Source: Marasmius tenuissimus | Taxonomy: Eukaryota; Basidiomycota; Agaricomycetes; Agaricales; Marasmiaceae | NCBI GenBank assembly: GCA_029532415.1 | Contig: JAQOTA010000023.1 | Location: forward strand, 372,001-436,000 | Reading direction: 5' to 3' | Length of the DNA: 64,000 bases | Made by a program: the position numbers and the translations under genes | Notes under the pieces: model-generated | Databases searched by the model: none | What the model was told of the DNA's origin: nothing | The model's input: only the letters and a program-made list of their open reading frames with translations | In this document: one piece after another, positions 55,208 to 64,000 of the stretch | Numbering within the stretch: the first letter of the stretch is position 1 | How the letters are laid out: each line of letters begins with the position of its first letter

Positions 55208-57208
55208 ATGTCGACGGATTTTTCACTCGTTGATCCTAAAGGTTGGGAGTATGACCTTCATTCGGTGATTCAGAAGCTGTAAACCCATTCACGAGGACTG
55301 GCATCTCATTCATTGAACTTGAATAGGTCTACTCTGCGTACATTGGACACTTCCAGCTGCACAACGTTCCTTGGTGAGGTTTCCTTTCATCTCAAATCTG
55401 GGGCCTTCAGGCGTCTGACTCCGGTTCTGACAGGTATGAGAAGTCCTGGGGTCATTTGTTTTCATCCTTCGAAGCTTTTTTGGCGTTTTCATGGCCTGTC
55501 ATCGTGGTCACCGACGTGCACACAGGGAAGGCACATATTGTGACAAGGCTCACTTCCGTAGGAGCGTTTTTGAAAATGATCAAGACGCGGTACGTGTCAT
55601 CTTCGTGTTCAAGGCTTCTTACCATCTAATATTGCGTTAACAGATTCGGAGAAGTTCTACCTGAAGCTGCCAATATGCAACGAGTAACACCATTCGAAAC
55701 TTCGCAACGCCCTCTGCGACAAGTACACGACTACATGACCTATCGCAAGTTATACAACGCGCTCCCTGCTGCAGTCATCTCGGCCCGTAAACAACGTATC
55801 AAGGCTGGGGATCCCCGCGCAATTAAAGATCTATGGGAGAGCAGAGAGTACACCTTTCTGGCCATTGACTTCGAATGGAATGAGCGAAACGACAAGACTA
55901 TATTGGAATGGGGTTATGCAGCGGTCAGATGCGGGCACTTGGCTGCGTGAGTCCTCCCTCGTGCTTCCATTCAAGGGTATACGTACCCCCTTCTGCTATC
56001 TCGGACTGATGTCGTACATTCATAGGATCGGTCACTGGCCACCTGTCCCTGACACAAACTACAGGTACGCGTTTCTCCCGTTCTACCACCAGCCATCACT
56101 AGACCAACCCGTCTCTCCGCAGGAAGGGTCATTACATCGTCTCTGAACACATCGACAAGATTGTGAATAAATATTCACCCACTTTCCCCTGGCATGTGAG
56201 TCGTTACCATCTAAACCGGTTCCTTATTTGGTTCTCAACGTGCGTGCCGTCGCACAGTATGCAGTAAGCATGGCTTCGAATAAGACTCGTAGTCGGTCTA
56301 ATCTCCTCATAGTTCGGGGAAAGTCAAGTCGTTTCCAAAACCAAGCTACCCCAGATAATAGAGACCGTCGTAAGGTGAGGTTCCTTGGAACGGATAGGCT
56401 TCCGAACGGAAACTAACCTCTTCTATAGTAGCTTTTCAAGCCCCGACTCCGAGACTTTGGCCAACAACCTTGTTCTCATCGGACATGGGATCAACGGAGA
56501 TCTTGCCCGCCTTGAGGAAATGAAGATTAGTGAGTCAATTGTTCTTACCATAATCAGAACGAGACTGGAAGCGTAAGTATGCCAGAACTCCCACACAATG
56601 TCTTCACCATTGACACTGCCGTCCTTGAGCGCAATATGTTCAATCTAGGCCAACGCCAAGTCGTTCGCCAGGCTGGGTCAACCCTCTCCCTGGACAATCT
56701 TCTCCGGACGTTCACTCTGAACCCTTCCCCAGATGGCCGAACGTCCCCGCTCTTGTTGCCGCCCGTACAACTTCACAACGCGGGGAACGACGCGTTTATG
56801 ACCCTGTGGGCGCTGCAGATGCTTCTAGACCCAAAGAGAACGAACGCCCCCACAGTGAAACGTCGGAGGGTCAATTCCAATCCGATGTTGGCAACGCTGC
56901 CTATGGGGATTCCTATGGGCGTTCCCAACTCACCAATGCATCTCCAGTTGCCGATGACGATGAACAGGACGGGACTTCCAGGAGGATCCCTACCTACGAC
57001 CCCTCAACGGATGTCCGCATATGATTTGGCGGGGGAGTTTGGACAGATGCAGATGGGCAAGAAGACTACTCCACGATCTGGTTCGAGGTCACCTGGAGGG
57101 AACAACTCGCCGCTCAATGGAGGTCTTACCCCTGATAGCGCAGGATCTGGGTCCAGGATGTCGAAGCGGTTGAGCGGATTCGATTGGGGAAACGGGGGCG
57201 CCCTTTAG
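55208..57208 (+). CDS. Gfd2/YDR514C-like protein with DEDDh exonuclease fold
   Basis: Multi-exon gene; the ATG at 55208 (MSTDFSLVDPKGWEYDLH) is the likeliest start, but the first splice (near 55280) is not settled. Segments VYSAYIGHFQLHNVPW and PVIVVTDVHTGKAHIVTRL precede the nuclease-like part. Exo I is FLAIDFEWNE (D, E). Exo II is LVLIGHGINGDLARLEE (D). Exo III is VQLHNAGNDAFMTLWALQM (His and Asp). All DEDDh acidic positions are present, so it could be an active 3'-5' exonuclease. The C-terminal ~120 residues are Pro/Ser/Met-rich and disordered. Yeast Gfd2 was found as a high-copy suppressor of a DBP5 mRNA-export mutant, so a link to mRNA metabolism is plausible. Confidence 0.75.
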
Positions 57209-57474
57209 GTTATGATTTCATGAGGACTACTTTCTTGACACCTTTCTCACTGACTTTACGAAAACGACTCTGGTAGCTATAGCACGGACTCTGTTTCACT
57301 GCACATGGATCTGCAAGTAGATTTCGCGCACAAACCTCTTTTATGCACGTATGTAACCACTTTCTCATCCAGGACTTTACAGTACATGTTACATTCTAGT
57401 CTTCTATTGCGCTTTACAGACTACATATCGGACAATAATTTAAATACGTTTAGTAATGGTCAAGCATGGTTTTT
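57209..57474. other. Short convergent intergenic spacer
   Basis: The Gfd2-like gene (plus) and TRP4 (minus) converge with 266 bp between stop codons. Both 3' UTRs must fit here. No terminator motif is evident. Confidence 0.5.
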
Positions 57475-58674
57475 CTAACTTGCAGAGGTTGTCCTGAAGG
57501 TCTCGAAGGCCGCCCAAGCCTTACCTTCGATGATGCTATCTCGAGCGAGTTTGGTTCCCTCTTTGTAACTCTCTGCAAGCCCAGCGACCACTAGCAGCGC
57601 AGAGGCATTCATCAAAACGAAGTCCATCACTGGTTTCACGTCGTCCGGAATATCTTTGCCCGCTTTCAGCAGTCTTTTAAACGTCTCAGCATTCTGAGCC
57701 GGGTCCCCTCCAACCACTTTCGCCAGCGCGTGTGGTTCTACTCCAAACAACTCTGGTGTAAGCGCCCGTTCGGTGATTCTGCCATCTACCAGCTCCCAGG
57801 CGTACGTAGGCCCCGCGCAACTTATCTCGTCCAGTCTCTCGTATCCGCAAGCCACCAGCGCATGCTCGACACCACCTTCTCTAAGGGATTCGGCGAAGGG
57901 TCTCCCGAGTTCTGGCTCCGCCACGCCCAAAAGCATGCCCCTTGGAGATGCGGGGTTGATTAGAGGGCCTAGGACATTGAACATCGTGCGGAACGGAAGA
58001 TTTTTACGATATGGAGCTAGATAGGAAAGTGCGGGATGGTAGTGTGGCGCGAGGATGAATGAGAATGGGATAGCTGGTATGGGTGTTGCTGTCGGAGGTC
58101 CCGTTTCGCTTGGTGGTGGTGGGGTGAAGACACAACCTAAGGCCTGAAGGAGATCTGCAGAGCCCGATGAGGACGTAGAAGCTCTACTTCCGTGCTGGAA
58201 AAAAAGTTTGCTCAGCATGAAAAAAGGATATTGGCAAGAGTTGATGTATCTACGTACCTTGACCACCCGTGCACCAGCGCCCGCAGCAACAATAGCAGCA
58301 GTTGTGCTCACGTTGAAGAGGTTATATCCGTCTCCTCCTGTGCCAACGATATCCACTACGAAATCCTTGTCTCCGTCGACCACGTTGGCTCTCAAAGCCC
58401 GTTCTCGTAAAACGCTTGCAGCTGCCGCTAACGATTCCGGTCTTCTCTCCACTCGATGGATGTGAAGCGCTGTTAAGAACGCTCCAATAAGCTCGGGTGA
58501 AAGCAGATCGGGAGTAAAGACGTGAATCAAGGCAGTTTTCAAGTCGGTCGAATTAAAATATTCTGGTGTCTCGACAAGTTTTTTGAGCAGCGGCTTGAAT
58601 GACTGCTGTGAGTATTCTTGTGTCTCCATCGATGGCGTTTCTGCGAATCCGTGGGTCAAGTTGAAGTGAGCCAT
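57475..58674 (-). CDS. TRP4: Anthranilate phosphoribosyltransferase, 378 aa
   Basis: Two exons (58258-58674, 57475-58194) around a 63-bp intron total 1,137 nt. The PRPP-binding motif is DIVGTGGDGYNLFNVST. Splicing restores RVVKHGSRASTSSSGSADLL, the conserved anthranilate-site block. The substrate-binding parts HYHPAL, RTMFNVLGPLINPA and the C-terminal helical domain follow. The length is normal for fungal TRP4. The enzyme joins anthranilate to PRPP to give N-(5-phosphoribosyl)anthranilate, step two of tryptophan synthesis, in the cytosol. The start at 58674 (MAHFNLTHGFAE) is the first ATG in frame. Confidence 0.95.
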   Translation of the reverse strand: MAHFNLTHGFAETPSMETQEYSQQSFKPLLKKLVETPEYFNSTDLKTALIHVFTPDLLSPELIGAFLTALHIHRVERRPESLAAAASVLRERALRANVVDGDKDFVVDIVGTGGDGYNLFNVSTTAAIVAAGAGARVVKVRRYINSCQYPFFMLSKLFFQHGSRASTSSSGSADLLQALGCVFTPPPPSETGPPTATPIPAIPFSFILAPHYHPALSYLAPYRKNLPFRTMFNVLGPLINPASPRGMLLGVAEPELGRPFAESLREGGVEHALVACGYERLDEISCAGPTYAWELVDGRITERALTPELFGVEPHALAKVVGGDPAQNAETFKRLLKAGKDIPDDVKPVMDFVLMNASALLVVAGLAESYKEGTKLARDSIIEGKAWAAFETFRTTSAS

Positions 58675-59296
58675 GAGAGAATTTATAGGATTCCGGGTGA
58701 CCTCTGGCAGTGGTAAAAATGGAGTGGAAGATCAATGGGTGGTGAGTCATTCAAACTTCAGTGTCGTGATTTGTTCACGGCCATAGGCCTGTCCATTCAA
58801 TCGCCTTGGCCCATTCCCAAGCTTTACCCAGCAAAACCAGAGAAACTCCCGTGGTTCCTCGGTTCGGCAAACAAAAGAGAGATGGTGGTATAGGTGGAAG
58901 ATGTGTATAATTGCCGGGAATGCGTTGCAACCGAAACGAATTAATCATAGCCTCATTTGGGTACGTTCTCAAATCTCAGTCACTGCGGTATCTCATCGGC
59001 TACTTGACGTGAAGGCACGTACAAGAATAGAGACAATATCGTTTCAAGGGAGGGTGGCATATGAATCGGGATGAGTGTAAGAAGGTGTGAGCGACGATAC
59101 ACATGCGGCTCGAGCCTCTGACCAGCTCTGGTGAGAGTGCTGTCACATGTATAACCAAGGGGCAATCAGCCTGCTTCGCCTCACCTCGTCTGCGTTACAA
59201 GATTCATAGCCCGGAGCAGGCAAACCTCCCAAATTCAGATGAGCTCTCAGTTCCTACGAGCTCGGATCAGTGGCAGCGCCGCAACGAGCAATGCCA
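58675..59296. other. Intergenic region, no supported gene
   Basis: About 620 bases between TRP4 and the coilin-like gene, both minus strand. Short minus-strand frames (58775-58972, 58980-59165) have hydrophobic stretches and could belong to a tiny spliced gene starting MPPSLETILSLFL, but I could not join exons into a known family. Confidence 0.4.
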
Positions 59297-61203
59297 TTAG
59301 CTCTTGATGACCCTCCATCCTTCCTCTACAGCACGCTCCCACCCGACGTTTTCGTCTTCTTCTGGTTCCACGTACTCTTCCCACTCCGGTCTTACAATCT
59401 TCCGTATTAAGGCACCAGTTGGCGAAGTTGAAAGAACGCTCGCCAGATGTAGCAGAATCTCCGGTGAATAGGTCGTCGGGTTCAACGCCAGCCCCTGCAA
59501 AGACAGGAAAGTTGTGGTTCATGCCGTGGGAGCACAATTAGAAGGACGTACCTTCCACCCTATGACAACGCCTGAATGGACCGCTTCCTCCAGCTTGACA
59601 TCCTTGGATACGGGTAATAACGCATCAAAAGACTGTTCGGCGATCGTCCACAGTAGTCTCGACTTTGCTTCCTCCTCAGTCTTCTCGCCACTGGTCTCCT
59701 TAAGAGACTCCTCTCCTCCGTCGCCATAGTTCAAGGTGTCCACAACTTCTTCTTCCTCCCTCTGGCAACTGACATAGCCATGGGAATCTTTGGTAGTGGT
59801 TGAGGAACTCCCTACATAGCTGTACTCGTCCACATCAGAGTTCGCCTGATGTCTCTTCTTTTTTTTCTTCTTCTCCAAGCCCTCCTCAACATCAACGGAA
59901 CTGACAAAGACGTTCCCAGGTAACAATCCAAGCGCCTCCTTCTCGCTCGGCGGCACGAGTCTTGGTCTCGTCTGTGGAATGGGCGCCGTTGCGAACGGAA
60001 GGACGGGCTCCTGTGAACCCGCAGAAGTACTGGATTCGGGAAATTGCGTTGAGCTGGCTAAATTTCCTGTGCCTTCAGCCGCGTCGAATATGATCTTCCC
60101 CGCGACACTGGGGAAGCTCAGCGCCTGTCTCTTGAATCCCTTCTTTTTGTTCTTGTTCCCAAGAGAGAACATGGATATGTTAAGGTCTGCATCGCGCGAG
60201 GGGTCTATCGAGGGCTGGGAAGGAAGTTGTGCGAGCTGTGGTTCGAAAGCCACAACCATCTGAGTCGAGTCGTTTTGCGGACGTTCGGGCTGTGTGGTCT
60301 CTTGGACAGGCCTGATGCCTAGGGGCGCGATGTTTGCATCGGATAGCCCTTTTGGAGCATGGGAAGGAGGCGCGAATTCTTCGCCTCGAGCTGCTGCTAC
60401 ATCATGCTGTCTTTTCAACTTCCGTCGCATGTTCCGTTTACGCGTCTGAGCAGAGCCCTGCCCAGGAGGCACATGCTTCTCCGTAGCAATCCACTTTTGT
60501 GATGCGTTGGTAATTGTGTTTTGAGAGTGTTTCTTCGGTTTCGTGGGAGCTTGTGAGGGCGCGCTCGAACTCGAACTCGAACCAGACGCGTCTGAGTCTG
60601 AAGTATCGCTGTCACTGTCATCACTGTCGTCGGAAGATGAGGACGAATCGCTTTCTGAAGATGAAGGATCCGACGAAGATGAGGCTTCAGAAGATGCGGT
60701 CGAGGAGACAGAACTCGACAATGATTGTTGCTTTCTTCGCTTTCTACTAGGTTCGGACTGATGCAGTTTGGGGATCTCTGGTGATTCGTAGAGTTACAGT
60801 GAGACGATTGCACAGAATAAGGTTGAAATGGCTCACCAGCTCCCAGTTTTCTCTTCTTGCCTAATCGTTCTGGTGACTGTGTGATGGGTGTCTCCAGATT
60901 CTGTTCCTCCGCGAGTTCCTTGAGCCCAAGAACGACCAGATCACCATCTCGTATCAGCTCTTCCACGTTGAGATCGTCTAGAAGCTCGAATCCATCAAGT
61001 TCCAGTATAATTTTCTCCGTACGGAACCCTCCTTCAATTAACGGTTTCACCGTCGCACATATTGATTTCTTCAGGTCGATTATTTTAGCTGGCTGTGATT
61101 TGTGCTGCGATGAGTATGTGCCTGGCTTGCATTGTAGCTGTGAGGAGGAGAACCAAGCTTTGAGATGAGGAAGGGGAGGAGATGATTCGAGTCGAAGACG
61201 CAT
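59297..61203 (-). CDS. Coilin-like nuclear protein, 596 aa
   Basis: Three exons (60837-61203, 59552-60777, 59297-59494) total 1,791 nt. The N-terminus MRLRLESSPPLPHLKAWF through IILELDGFELLDDLNVEELI and RDGDLVVLGL is the ubiquitin-like coilin domain. A long Ser/Asp-rich tract and basic clusters (KRKLGAG, RKRNMRRKLKRQ, EKKKKKKRH) follow. The C-terminus (SFDALLPVSKDVKLEEAVHS, GVVIGWK|GLALNPTTYSPEIL) resembles the atypical Tudor fold of coilin. In animals and plants coilin scaffolds Cajal bodies for snRNP and snoRNP maturation. Fungal members are diverged and their role is not settled. The start was chosen at 61203, directly before the conserved N-terminus. Confidence 0.8.
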
Positions 61204-63400
61204 GACTGAATTTTGTGAATTTGCCGGCCGGTCTCGCCTTGTTCACAACTCCGGCAGTTCAGCCGGAATTTTCAACTTCACCCTCGACCACCACAAGGGA
61301 TGGAACCATGCCTCTGTACATGCTCAATGCAGCCCAATTCACGCCATGAGAGTGAGTTCGAAACTTATTTTTGCCATACTTACGAAAGACCCAATCTGCG
61401 ATAAAACACAGGTATACAAATGAGAGTGATCCAAATTCGAACACGCCTGAACGTGCTCCGGGGTCTCGTCGACGAGTCAGAAAGGCCCCAGTTGTTTGAT
61501 ATAACGACAGAGAGATACTTTGGAACTTCTAGATGGACTCTGGCGCTCTTCGCATCGTGAGCCCACAAGCCACGGATCCGACCTCAGTTAGTGCTCCAAC
61601 AAACTGCGGATTTCCGAAGCAGCTTGGAAGCCTATGGACCCCATGAAACGAGTCCATGAAACGAGTAAGCTCTGCTTCGTTCGGTATTTGCTTCAATTGC
61701 TTCATATCGGTTGTGCATCTGCGACTCAGCAACCTCAGGTGAAAGTTTGACGAGGAGAAGTATCAACAACGCCGTTTTCATTGAGATGCAATAGTACATT
61801 GACTTTCAATTCATGTGGATATGCTGCTCAAAAGCGAGAGTTTTAGGACGCTGGGCTGGTCCTCGACGCCACCCGACTCATGAAGCTCATAATCCAACAA
61901 TCATCTCGACTTCAGGCCATGATTGGTGCCGACGACAGGACCTCAGGCCGAGGACCGTGCTCGTCTTGAGTTATCAATCTTTCATCAGGTTTCGCCACTC
62001 CACGTTGCACCATCAACTGGGAGATGACCAGCATCCGTCCCAAAATGACTGCGATCGTGAGACGATCATCGGAAATCCACATCATCGTACTAATAAACCT
62101 GTTCATTTTCTCCTGACAGAATCATGGAGCTACTTGTGTACAGTTCTCAAATATGCAAGGCGAGTACACCTCTCTTCTGCGTTCTATCACGGCTGATCAT
62201 CAAGCACCTTCGCAAACTTTAGCTGAGCGCAACATCTGACGTTCCCGTTGACTGATCCTAATTCTTCTAAGATGGGGGCCTCCATATGCAGACTTAACAT
62301 ATGAAATTCATACCTATCTCTTACAGCACTGCACGCAAAACCGTACAACAGGGCCTGGGCTCGTCGGGCGACCCAGTGACTGCAAGACCTATGCTATCAT
62401 ACTGACCTATTTCAATCAATTCGGATGTCACACGTCACACACACCCCAGTATCCGAAATTTTTTCGGATGGTCACTAGGTCACAGAGGGGTCATCCGAAA
62501 TGTTCCCAAATGTGACAAAATTTCAGGTGGCCCAAAAAGCCAGGAAATGGGCCTTGATGCCATTTTTTGGCCCGAATCCGGTGCATTCTGCAAATTTTGA
62601 GTGGTGGTAACTGTCAGCTGCCGTGGTTTGCCCTCGGCCAGCCCTGTCCCTTACAGTTCCATACGAAATTTCCGCCGGTGTCACCGGTCACCGACCTGCC
62701 ATCCGAACTCACGCCAGAAAATTTTTCGGTCACACGGGAAACCCCATCCGAATTGATTGAAATAGGTCAGTATTAGGGGGACCCCGATCTGATGAAAAGT
62801 ATGTACGCACTTTCTCGTATCTTGTTGTACTGTGTATCTCATGATCACTATCCAGTTCGCCGTTACGCTCAGGACTTGTGTGCAAATTCCAGAGAACGAG
62901 AAGTCTGTTCACTCGGGTGACGAGGTATGTGCAGCAAATTCGCACTCGTTTGAGAAACGAGCAGGACCCGAAATGCGCCGTCGGTGTTAGACTAAGCGAA
63001 CAGAGACATGGAGGTATGTAGGGTGTCTCGATCAATCCTATTGAAATGGAGGACCTTCGGGAGAACTGCTGAGAAGTGATGGGCTTTCACCGATTCTTTG
63101 CACCAGCAAAACATTTGTGACGCGAGGCCGACGTCTGGAAGCAGTGCCCAATGCCCATAACCAGAAAGGATGATGCCGATCGTCGGATGATTCAGCGCCA
63201 TCGGTAGCGAGCTTGCGATGCCCACTGTCCATGTAACAACCTCGATCTTACATGTCCGAGATAGGTAACGTCCGTTATATTTGACCTTCATTCGTCATGA
63301 TGTTCAAGTATGTCTCTCGATAGATATCTGGACGAACGTGGGTTTTGTCGGGCGTAACCTCCGCTCGTGAATTCACTTAGTCGCTAAAACTCCGACCTCG
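61204..63400. other. 2.2-kb region with a MITE and no supported gene
   Basis: It contains the TA-flanked element at 62401-62770. Coding-like scraps occur near 61880-62110 (plus) and 62992-63291 (minus), but without solvable exon chains or known motifs. The right end should be the promoter of the membrane-protein copy. Confidence 0.45.
62401..62770. mobile_element. 370-bp MITE with 26-bp TIRs and TA target duplication
   Basis: The ends start CTGACCTATTTCAATCAATT and are perfect inverted copies over 26 bp (62401-62426 and 62745-62770). TA flanks both sides (62399-62400, 62771-62772). Just inside the left end is a hairpin ATCCGAAATTTTTTCGGAT (62451-62469), with related CCGAA/TTCGG words through the element. 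No ORF. A Tc1/mariner-type MITE, unrelated in its ends to the one at 52078. Confidence 0.85.
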
Positions 63401-64000
63401 ATGGGAGACGTTGGCATTCAAGACGCAATTGTCGCTGGGATCATCGTCGAAAGTGCTCTATACGGGCTCTTCCTACTTCTCAGCTTCATATCCCTCTATG
63501 CTATGTTGCAGCATGGACGAAGATTTGCACCCACGATGCAGTATGGCTGGACCATGCCAGGACTTTCGCGCCCAACCGGTATGCTTTGAAGCGGCCCATG
63601 TTTCTTGGAGGGTTTGCAATAATGATGACCGTGTCGGGCGTAAGTAAATAGAAGAGACAATCTCATTCCGAAACTGACTTGTCGATAGCATTGGATTTCT
63701 TCGATCGTTCAACTATTCCAAGCTTTCCATCACCCCCAGGGCGTAGACAATTTTGTCGCTGACCCCTCGCATGCCACTCAGTTGGCAAAGAATATCTTTC
63801 TGTCGTCTTCTGCTGTCATTGGCAATATGGTTATTGTACGTATTTGATCAATCTGGTGTGTTGTCTTCCGCTCAAGATGAGGAGATTTATCCCCTATGGA
63901 TTGTCTGGGATCGCGGAGTCCTCATTACAGTGTTCCCAATTCTCTTGAACCTTGGAACCGGTGGTGAAGCTACGAACTGCCGAGTGATGACAAGACGCTG
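63401..64000 (+). pseudogene. Second copy of the multi-pass membrane gene, frameshifted, cut by window end
   Basis: It starts MGDVGIQDAIVAGIIVESAL with LYGLFLLLSFISLYAMLQ, very close in DNA to the copy at 46258. Near 63580 one base is missing relative to that copy (CCCAACCGGTATGC against CCCTGTACCTGGTATGC with one more base), which ends the frame at RPTGML. Restored downstream frames give RPMFLGGFAIMMTVSG, a spliced HWISSIVQLFQAFHHPQG exon, and IYPLWIVWDRGVLITVFPIL at the window edge. The frameshift suggests a pseudogene, unless it is a sequencing error. The rest of the gene lies outside the window. Confidence 0.65.

Noticed and set aside
61880..62110. Coding-like scraps on the plus strand with a hydrophobic end
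   Set aside because: No start, no consistent splice sites and no family motif. It may be a decayed gene, but this cannot be shown.

Overview
The window is nuclear DNA of a filamentous fungus, most likely a mushroom-forming basidiomycete (Agaricomycete). Most genes are broken by many 45-70 nt introns with GT(R/A)NGT donors and YAG acceptors. The gene content is typical: Zn2Cys6 regulator, QCR10, NOP16, S10 carboxypeptidase, P450, tyrosinase, coilin-like and Gfd2-like proteins, and a multi-pass membrane family that is usually expanded in Agaricomycetes. Because exons are short, I rebuilt most genes by joining exons by eye at splice sites that keep frame and restore known family motifs. Exon borders are therefore predictions. 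I saw no rRNA, CRISPR array or convincing tRNA.

Layout. 1-5.1 kb: gene-poor, nothing convincing. 5.1-11.7 kb: three minus-strand genes (zinc-ribbon protein, penta-EF-hand protein, Zn2Cys6 factor). 12.1-17.1 kb: NOP16 on the minus strand with a 3.66-kb intron, sharing a 292-bp 5' region with the divergent QCR10. 18.0-22.9 kb: HAD hydrolase (minus) and a single-pass membrane protein (plus). 24.0-28.4 kb: secreted serine carboxypeptidase, small secreted protein, and MGMT repair protein (minus). 29.2-40.7 kb: a metabolic stretch with P450, tyrosinase, long-chain acyl-CoA ligase, EthD-domain protein and a decayed aldo-keto reductase, all on the plus strand.

41.4-47.6 kb: accessory region with a hyper-acidic repeat protein and a multi-pass membrane gene split by a ~2.07-kb repeat. 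That repeat itself carries a 773-bp Mutator-like element with 199-bp terminal inverted repeats and a perfect 9-bp target duplication. 47.6-55.0 kb: two ZIFL-type MFS transporter paralogues, divergently arranged around a CUE-AlkB-GRF DNA dealkylase gene, plus a TA-flanked MITE. 55.2-61.2 kb: housekeeping genes (DEDDh exonuclease-like Gfd2 family, TRP4, coilin-like). 61.2-64 kb: a second TA-flanked MITE and a second copy of the membrane gene, frameshifted and running off the window.

The most notable features are the nested transposon insertion with a short ORF that uses the TIR as part of its coding sequence, the multiply broken aldo-keto reductase with a stop at its catalytic Tyr codon, the very long NOP16 intron, and a ~145-bp repeat placed in two different promoters.
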